A DNA stretch of 11,524 nt, from positions 1 through 11,524 of the forward strand of contig MFIX01000242.1 of NCBI GenBank assembly GCA_001780825.1, read 5' to 3'. The first letter of the stretch is position 1. Every line of letters starts with the position of its first letter. This document shows positions 6,394-11,524 of the stretch, piece by piece. Source of the DNA: Candidatus Glassbacteria bacterium RIFCSPLOWO2_12_FULL_58_11 (lineage in GTDB: Bacteria; Gemmatimonadota; Glassbacteria; GWA2-58-10). Under the pieces are notes generated by a model. It was not told where the DNA came from and made no database searches. It saw only the letters and a program-made list of their open reading frames with translations. The translations under genes were made by a program, and so were the position numbers.

Positions 6394-7632
6394 TTAAAAC
6401 CGCGTCCCGGCAAACTCAAGTTTGCCGGCATAACCATTACCGTCCGTTGGCGGCGGCTGGCTCATCAGGTGGCAACCGCCGAATAGGTCCTGCAGGATCA
6501 GCGCGCGCGCCCCGGTAAAAGTCGGGTTGGTCAAGGAGGAGGGCACGACCCGCTCGGAGAGATTGACTATCGGAAAAGGCGTCTGCCGCTCGACCAGGTC
6601 CAGCAGTCCGGGAATAATCATGTCCCATACCTGGACTATTTTGCCCCCGATAATGATCCGTTCGGGGTCCAGCCCGTTATTGATGTTGGCGATGCCGACA
6701 CCCAGATAGCGGGCGGTCTCCTTGAGAGCCCGCGAGGCCTGATAGTCGCCCTGGCGGGCCATATCGATAATCCGCTGCATCTGCCGCGAGGTGTCCGGGT
6801 CGCACTCGGAGCCGGTAAAATCGCAGTAACGGTTGACCACGCCCAGATCGGAGGAGCTGTCCTCCCAGGTATCCCGTTCGGAAAGATCCTCCCAGCGGCC
6901 GTCGATCTCGATGATACCGGCGTAAAACTGGCCCTCCAGAAAATTCGAGCCGTAATGCAGGTGCCTGGAAATCACGATCCCGGTGCCGATGCCCACGACA
7001 ACCAGGACAAAGACGAAGTTGGAAAGCTCCCTGGCTTCCCGGGCAAACCAGAGCTCGGCCAGCGCGCTGGCTTTACCATCATTTTCGACCAGGATTTTAC
7101 AGTCGAAGTGTTTGGAAACCAGGCCCTTGACATCCGTATCTTTCCAGCCGAGAGTACGATTGGAATATATGAACCCGCTCCTGGAATTAAGCATACAGGG
7201 GACAATCACACTCACCCCGGCCAGCGGTTCCTTGAAACCCGCGGCCATCTCGGCGACAGTTTTTGCGCAGTAGGTAAGGAAACTCTCGCTGTCGCCGGCG
7301 ACAGTCACGATTTTTTTCTGGGCCAGCACTCCGCCGTCCAGATCGCAAAGCGCCAGGGTGGTGGTCCAGAGGGAGATATCGATGGCTCCGTAGATCCGGT
7401 AGCGCTCGTTGAGCTTGAGATTGACCGGCTTACGTCCGAAATGGCTGCTGTCCCGGCTGGATTCGTAAACCAGGCCTTCTTCCATCAATTGATTGATGAT
7501 TTTAGAGACGGTGCTTTGGTTCAGGCCGGTCATTCGGGCCAGCTTGACCCGGGAAATTGAACCGGAGGTGATAATAATGTTGAGAACTTTGGCCCGGTTG
7601 ACTGCACGGAGGTTCTTATGAGCTCTGGACAT
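6394..7632 (-). CDS. ROK-family transcriptional regulator (NagC/XylR type) without the zinc motif
   Basis: This 412-residue protein has the NagC/XylR/Mlc layout. An N-terminal winged helix-turn-helix covers about 12-70 (NRAKVLNIIITSGSISR, then NQSTVSKIINQLMEEGLV as the recognition region). A ROK sugar-kinase fold covers about 80-385, with VENDG (182-186), GIGTG (214-218) and IIIGG (326-330). ROK repressors bind operators and are usually released by a sugar or sugar phosphate. The CxCGxxGCxE zinc signature expected near 235-262 is absent; that stretch has no Cys or His. In Mlc this zinc site is needed for DNA binding, so the protein is either a divergent member or works without zinc. The ATG at 7632 is preceded only by a weak purine stretch (AAGAGA), but it places the HTH at the usual distance. 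The gene is divergent from the propeller lipoprotein and upstream of the receptor cluster, so both are plausible targets. The effector is unknown. Confidence 0.94.
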   Translation of the reverse strand: MSRAHKNLRAVNRAKVLNIIITSGSISRVKLARMTGLNQSTVSKIINQLMEEGLVYESSRDSSHFGRKPVNLKLNERYRIYGAIDISLWTTTLALCDLDGGVLAQKKIVTVAGDSESFLTYCAKTVAEMAAGFKEPLAGVSVIVPCMLNSRSGFIYSNRTLGWKDTDVKGLVSKHFDCKILVENDGKASALAELWFAREARELSNFVFVLVVVGIGTGIVISRHLHYGSNFLEGQFYAGIIEIDGRWEDLSERDTWEDSSSDLGVVNRYCDFTGSECDPDTSRQMQRIIDMARQGDYQASRALKETARYLGVGIANINNGLDPERIIIGGKIVQVWDMIIPGLLDLVERQTPFPIVNLSERVVPSSLTNPTFTGARALILQDLFGGCHLMSQPPPTDGNGYAGKLEFAGTRF

Positions 7633-7751
7633 GAGAGTCTCTTATACCGTTTTATTTAAACAAGTTACAGCTTTAATTACGGCGTCCGAGGTTTTGTATT
7701 TCTCTAATGCGAAAGACCAGGGGAGATTATTTGGAGCAGATGGCCACGCAA

Positions 7752-7778
7752 TATATATTCTTTCTACAAGAATATATA
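7752..7778. promoter_or_regulatory. Long inverted repeat (11-bp arms, 5-bp spacer), candidate ROK operator
   Basis: TATATATTCTT (7752-7762) and AAGAATATATA (7768-7778) are perfect reverse complements around TCTAC. The element lies in the gap between the divergent ROK regulator and the propeller lipoprotein, 120 bases from the ROK start. Long AT-rich inverted repeats are typical of ROK operators such as those of XylR and NagC, and autoregulation is common in the family. The 9-base half-site ATATATTCT also occurs once at 6098-6106 in the receptor leader. That the ROK protein binds here is inference. Confidence 0.55.
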
Positions 7779-7853
7779 AGTTAATGTTAATGCGCCCGAA
7801 TCCAGATGTCAATATTTTATGCCCGGAAAAATTAGATCCATGGCGCTTTTTTA

Positions 7854-7881
7854 TTGACAAGGCTGAGTTGCAACTCAAAAT
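7854..7881 (+). promoter_or_regulatory. Candidate promoter with a 14-bp palindrome in its spacer
   Basis: Plus-strand TTGACA (7854-7859) is followed after 16 bases by CAAAAT (7876-7881, four of six). The perfect 14-bp palindrome TGAGTTGCAACTCA (7864-7877) lies between the boxes, overlapping the -10 by two bases. A protein bound there would block RNA polymerase, so this is a typical repressor arrangement. The promoter would serve the propeller lipoprotein gene with a leader of about 160 bases. The -35 and the palindrome are clear; the -10 is weak. Confidence 0.4.
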
Positions 7882-8045
7882 TCGCTAATACGATATAGTA
7901 GTGCATCATCTGCAACTGAAGAATGACCGGGCCAGATCCCGAATATATTTGCGGCATGAATTCACACAATAGTCCGGTCGAAACTGAATTCCTGCATCCC
8001 GCAAGACTTTCAACAACCGCAACAAGTATAGCGCCTGGAGGAAAA

Positions 8046-10469
8046 GTGAAAAAGTCCGGTCTGTTGCTTAATGCTGTTTCTATCCTGATCCTGCTTACTT
8101 TTTACGGCTGTTCCGGAAGTGGCGGCGAAAAAGCCGAGCCGCAAGCGGCTTCCGGCTTGCCGGCTGCCTGGAAAGTGATTGGGCCGGGCGGCGGCGGTGC
8201 ACAGTTTCTCTCCACCATCGATCCCCAGGACCCGAACCACGTATTCGTGCGCTGCGATATGACCGGCGCATATGTCACCTATGATGGAGGCAAGTCCTGG
8301 AGGATGTTTAACCTGCGGACCGTGGTCCAGGACTTTGAATTCGATCCGGGCAACCCCAACACTATTTACGCCTCCAATTCAGGGCTGTACCGCTCGGATG
8401 ACCGCGGGGTCCGCTGGGAATTGGTTTATCCCGATCCAGCCAAAGGGGTTGTCGAGCGGATGGTGGGGGACCACGCCGACCAATATCTGGAGACCCGGGA
8501 CGGCCAGCGCTCGGGGAGGATCGAAAAGGTCCGGGTCGACCCGGCGGATGGAAAGCGCATTTACCTGGGAATGCCGGCTCCGATGGTTTACAGCCCGGGC
8601 GCCGAGCCCCGGCGCTCCGGCGATTCGGTCCTGGTCGTGGGCACGGATGACCGGGGCGCCTCCTGGCGCGAGCTCGGAAGAGTGGCCGGACAGGAGATAC
8701 TGGCGATTTTTCCGGGAAGCTGGGATGGCCGGCCGGAGGAGCTGACGGTTTTCACCGACCGCGCGGCAGCCCGCATCTCGATCAAAGATGGCGGAACGAC
8801 CTATCTCAAGCTGCCGGAGGAATCGATTCAGGCGGTAGAGGGCGGAAAAGCGGCCAAGGGCAGCGTCTTTTACCTGCTGACGCCGTTAAAAGAATCAGGC
8901 GGCACGGTATCCGGAGGAATTTACCGCTCCGGAGACGACGGCCAATCCTGGACGCGGCTAAACTCGGGTCTGCTGGACGATTTTCCGGTCACCAACCGCC
9001 TGCCCCGTTTTGCGGCTCTTGCGGTCTGCGAGGGTGATCCGGCCGTGGTTTATCTGTCCTGCAGCCAATATGGGGCCAGGACCAAAGAGGGCAGCGAGCG
9101 CCATTTCGGTATTTTCAAGACCGCCGATGGCGGCCAGCACTGGAGCTGGGTCTACCGGGCCAGCAGCGAGACCGTATTCAGCGCGAATTATTCCGGCGGC
9201 TGGATGGGGAAGTCCTACGGCCCGGATTGGGGTGAATACCCGCTGGCCCTGGGAGTCAGCCCCACAAACCCGGATATCTGCTGGGCCAATGATTTCGGCT
9301 GCACGTACCGCACGCTCGACGGCGGCGGGAGCTGGGAGCAGGAATTTTCGAACACTCTGCCCGATGAGTCTGTCTCCACCCGGGGTATGGACGTTACCAC
9401 CTGTTACGGAGTGCATTTCGACCCCTTCGATCCGCAGCACATTTTTATCTCTTACACCGATATCGGCGCCTTTCACAGCTTTAACGGCGGCGAGAGCTGG
9501 TTCCATGCGATCCAGGGCGTGCCCCGGGAATGGCATAACACCTGTTACTGGATGGTGTTCGATCCGGAGGTCAAAGGCCGGGCCTGGTCGGTCTGGGGCA
9601 GCGGCCACGATCTTCCCCGGCCGAAAATGTTCCGCGGCGGAAATTTCGACCGTTTCGTAGGCGGGGTGGCTTATTCCGAGGATGCCGCCCGGAGCTGGAG
9701 GAAGAGCAATGAGGGCATGCCGCCGAATACGGTCAGCACGCATATCCTGCTCGACCCGCAAAGCCCCTCGGACAGCCGCACTCTTTATGTCTGCGGTTTC
9801 GGTAAGGGGGTTTTCAAGTCCATGGACGGCGGGAAAAACTGGGTCAATTCGAGCAATGGCCTGGGGCCGAACCTGAACGCCTGGCGGCTGGTGCTCCTGC
9901 CCGGCGGCCGCCTGATCCTGCTGGTGGCCCGGGGTCTGGAAAACCGCCAGGTGGTGGATGGCGCCCTGTATGCCAGTGATGACCAGGCCGCCTCATGGAA
10001 AAAGCTGGACCTGCCGGAGGGGGTCAATGCGCCGAACGACCTGGTTTACGATCCCTCCGACCCGCAGCGGATGTACCTGAGCTGCTGGCCGCGGACTGTC
10101 GAGCGCACCGAGCGCGGCGGCGGACTGCTGCGCACCGAGGATGGCGGAGCGACCTGGAAGCGTGTTTTCGAGGAGGACGCCCATGTCTACGCCGCGGCTG
10201 TCGATCCGCAAAACCCCGCCACGGTTTTTATCAATACTTTCAACAGCGCCGCTTTCCGCAGCGAGGACCGCGGTGAAACCTGGCACCGTCTCCAGGGCTA
10301 TAACTTCAAGTGGGGGCATCGCCCGGTCCCGGACCCGCACCATCCCGGCATGCTTTACCTGACCACATTCGGCGGCAGCGTGTTTTACGGTCCGGCCACG
10401 GGTGTCCCGGGAGCCTTCGAGGATATCGTGGACCCGACTTTTACCATGTGGTACGGGAAGTACGAATAA
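8046..10469 (+). CDS. Asp-box (BNR) double beta-propeller lipoprotein, GH74-like
   Basis: I start this 807-residue protein at GTG 8046. GGAGG (8037-8041) precedes it, and the next residues form a lipoprotein signal (KKSG, hydrophobic stretch, LTFYGC with Cys22). The frame runs upstream to an ATG at 7923, but that has no SD and would bury the signal. After a Gly/Ser-rich linker come about twelve Asp-boxes, S/T-x-D-x-G-x-x-W and variants, near residues 79, 117, 200, 295, 359, 423, 478, 544, 592, 644, 697 and 739. This number and length fit two seven-bladed propellers, as in GH74 xyloglucanases. GGGG followed by FVRCDMTGAY resembles the GH74 N-terminal motif with its catalytic Asp (here Asp71), and YTDIGAFH (Asp472) could be the second; the 401-residue separation is close to that in GH74. 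The protein is probably anchored to a membrane facing periplasm or surface. It may be a glycan hydrolase or only a binding propeller; the substrate is unproven. Confidence 0.92.
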   Translation: MKKSGLLLNAVSILILLTFYGCSGSGGEKAEPQAASGLPAAWKVIGPGGGGAQFLSTIDPQDPNHVFVRCDMTGAYVTYDGGKSWRMFNLRTVVQDFEFDPGNPNTIYASNSGLYRSDDRGVRWELVYPDPAKGVVERMVGDHADQYLETRDGQRSGRIEKVRVDPADGKRIYLGMPAPMVYSPGAEPRRSGDSVLVVGTDDRGASWRELGRVAGQEILAIFPGSWDGRPEELTVFTDRAAARISIKDGGTTYLKLPEESIQAVEGGKAAKGSVFYLLTPLKESGGTVSGGIYRSGDDGQSWTRLNSGLLDDFPVTNRLPRFAALAVCEGDPAVVYLSCSQYGARTKEGSERHFGIFKTADGGQHWSWVYRASSETVFSANYSGGWMGKSYGPDWGEYPLALGVSPTNPDICWANDFGCTYRTLDGGGSWEQEFSNTLPDESVSTRGMDVTTCYGVHFDPFDPQHIFISYTDIGAFHSFNGGESWFHAIQGVPREWHNTCYWMVFDPEVKGRAWSVWGSGHDLPRPKMFRGGNFDRFVGGVAYSEDAARSWRKSNEGMPPNTVSTHILLDPQSPSDSRTLYVCGFGKGVFKSMDGGKNWVNSSNGLGPNLNAWRLVLLPGGRLILLVARGLENRQVVDGALYASDDQAASWKKLDLPEGVNAPNDLVYDPSDPQRMYLSCWPRTVERTERGGGLLRTEDGGATWKRVFEEDAHVYAAAVDPQNPATVFINTFNSAAFRSEDRGETWHRLQGYNFKWGHRPVPDPHHPGMLYLTTFGGSVFYGPATGVPGAFEDIVDPTFTMWYGKYE

Positions 10470-10611
10470 TGGCCGCAAATCTGTTATAACCACGCAGTAG
10501 TTACATGCCTGATGCCGCACAATATTATAATTGTTATCTCAAGAACAGAATTCGGTCCTGGTGAGGCCGGCTGGCTTTTGGGGGAGGACGAATAAAGGTT
10601 TGTAGCGGTTC

Positions 10612-10644
10612 ATGGGGCTGTATCTCCTGCTTTTTGTGCCCCAT
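10612..10644. terminator. Inverted repeat between convergent genes, possible bidirectional terminator
   Basis: ATGGGGC (10612-10618) and GCCCCAT (10638-10644) are perfect 7-bp arms with a 19-base loop, in the 186-base gap between the convergent propeller and small secreted protein genes. The location suits a terminator for both. The large loop and lack of a following T-run on either strand make it a poor intrinsic terminator. I see nothing else in this gap. Confidence 0.25.
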
Positions 10645-10655
10645 TAACTGGAATT

Positions 10656-11264
10656 TTATTGCCCCAGTGGCAACTGGAGCCATCGGTTGCCGTCGTAGTA
10701 ATAATAAGGGTAGGGATCTTTCTCAGCCTGCAAGACGAAGATCCCTTGATGCGTTATTTCCGGAAGCCCTTCCGTGTCAACTTTCATATAATTTAAATCG
10801 GCCTCGCTATAAGGTCCATATGGGCGAATGCACCAGCGATATTCCAGTTCTGATTCCTTGTCATATGACATTTGCCATTGGGACAGTTCTTGACGGAATA
10901 CTCTGTGTTTAGCAATCAACATGGGTGCCAGAGTATCTCCGGAAGGGAAGACCCATATACTGCAACTGTCTTCGAGCGCCCCTCGAGGGATAGTTAATAC
11001 AGCGCAATCCATTGTATTCTCCCCCGTAAATGATCCAATTAATGTGTTGCCATACCGGGGCCGTCCACTGTATCCATATTCGCCATAATATGGGATCAGT
11101 AAATCCCTGGCTACCAGCCATTTTACGACTACCTCAGGCAGGTCCCCGGCCTGAGCGGGTTCCTGGATCAACGTATCGATTCTGGCAGACTGGTCATCTG
11201 CACCAGCTTGCTGCGCCAGAAACATCAAAAACAAGGCTGAAAATACTGCAACATGAAATCGCAT
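10656..11264 (-). CDS. Small secreted protein of unknown function
   Basis: This 202-residue protein starts at ATG 11264 with an AAGGAG site five bases upstream. A Sec signal peptide covers residues 1-22 (MRFHVAVFSALFLMFLAQQ, cut after AGA), leaving a mature protein of about 180 residues. There are three cysteines in the mature part, in MDCAVL, DSCSIW and RWCIRP. A middle segment (IGSFTGENTMDCAVLTIPRG) and an end segment (HQGIFVLQ...YYYYDGNRWLQL) recall secreted proteins whose text runs GdFdGDgxxDyAvL and YYYDGxRF, so an FG-GAP-like fold is possible; this is a weak impression. The gene converges on the propeller gene. Its codon use and base composition look more AT-rich than the neighbours, which may mean a different history. 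No partner is visible in the window. Confidence 0.85.
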   Translation of the reverse strand: MRFHVAVFSALFLMFLAQQAGADDQSARIDTLIQEPAQAGDLPEVVVKWLVARDLLIPYYGEYGYSGRPRYGNTLIGSFTGENTMDCAVLTIPRGALEDSCSIWVFPSGDTLAPMLIAKHRVFRQELSQWQMSYDKESELEYRWCIRPYGPYSEADLNYMKVDTEGLPEITHQGIFVLQAEKDPYPYYYYDGNRWLQLPLGQ

Positions 11265-11524
11265 GCGTACTCCTTACATTTCAATCGATATTCCCCATAT
11301 CAAAATTGAAACAGCAAAAAACAGCCTTCTTTTTTGATTCCAAGTAAAATCTTTCGATCTACCCTGCTTATAACGACAGGTGTTTGGTATATCTGCGATA
11401 GATAATCAGTTCTCATCGTCATTCTCAATTTTGTTCCGGGCTTGAGCAGCTAAACAGAGAGACTTCTCCCTTGAATTGCACCCGAGAGCAGCCTTTTTAG
11501 GCTTGGCATCATCTTAATTGCTCG
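11265..11524. other. Right-edge noncoding region
   Basis: This AT-rich stretch upstream of the small secreted protein shows its SD site (AAGGAG, 11270-11275) and a few short inverted repeats (for example AGCCT-TTTT-AGGCT near 11490-11503). I find no sigma70 pair that I would defend and no RNA gene. The promoter of the downstream gene presumably lies here or beyond the edge. Confidence 0.5.

Noticed and set aside
6192..6437. 81-codon minus-strand ORF overlapping the ROK C-terminus
   Set aside because: It has no SD, low-complexity residues and a frame that shadows the ROK end and the P1 upstream region.
7631..7888. 85-codon plus-strand and 78-codon minus-strand ORFs in the divergent gap
   Set aside because: Both lack SD sites and run through the inverted repeat and promoter signals; they are chance frames in a regulatory gap.
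7923..8045. Upstream extension of the propeller gene to ATG 7923
   Set aside because: No SD precedes it, and it would place 41 polar residues before the lipoprotein signal; GTG 8046 has GGAGG and starts directly at the signal.
8958..9761. 267-codon minus-strand open frame
   Set aside because: It is antisense to the propeller gene, crossing several Asp-box repeats, with no SD or domain of its own.
11411..11513. Possible end of a minus-strand gene (lysine-rich frame ending KIENDDEN)
   Set aside because: A TAA lies directly upstream in the same frame at 11514-11516 and there is no start codon in between, so the frame cannot continue beyond the window.

Overview
The window looks like part of a chromosome or metagenomic contig from an uncultured Gram-negative bacterium. 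The evidence is a TonB-dependent outer-membrane receptor ending in phenylalanine, a lipoprotein signal, Sec signal peptides, good Shine-Dalgarno (SD) sites and moderately GC-rich coding DNA with AT-rich gaps. The receptor has a carboxypeptidase-like N-terminal extension and is followed by a large secreted fibronectin-type protein. I associate that style with FCB-group and neighbouring candidate phyla (Gemmatimonadota, Latescibacterota, KSB1, Glassbacteria), but no marker gene here settles the taxonomy.

Layout. Positions 1-5576 (minus strand) hold a two-gene cluster: a TonB-dependent receptor (5576 to 2382), then, after a 74-base gap, a secreted FN3-containing protein (2307 to 1) that runs off the left edge. 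Upstream lies an AT-rich region with no convincing gene (5577-6393). It holds two sigma70-like promoters pointing at the receptor, several operator-like palindromes, a seven-codon ORF with an ideal SD site, and an inverted repeat over the receptor's ribosome binding site. Next is a ROK-family repressor (7632 to 6394, minus). A divergent regulatory gap (7633-8045) contains an 11-bp-arm inverted repeat and a 14-bp perfect palindrome. On the plus strand, 8046-10469 encodes a lipoprotein with about twelve Asp-box (BNR) repeats that resembles GH74 double beta-propeller glycosidases. A short convergent gap follows, then a small secreted protein of unknown function (11264 to 10656, minus) and 260 bases with no clear gene.

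How it may work together (inference). The cluster reads as a carbohydrate-responsive locus built without SusD. The receptor would import an oligosaccharide or other ligand across the outer membrane. The secreted FN3 protein would be its surface or periplasmic partner. The propeller lipoprotein would bind or cut a glycan, and the ROK protein would sense the released sugar and control the flanking promoters. Substrate and regulation are not shown by the sequence.
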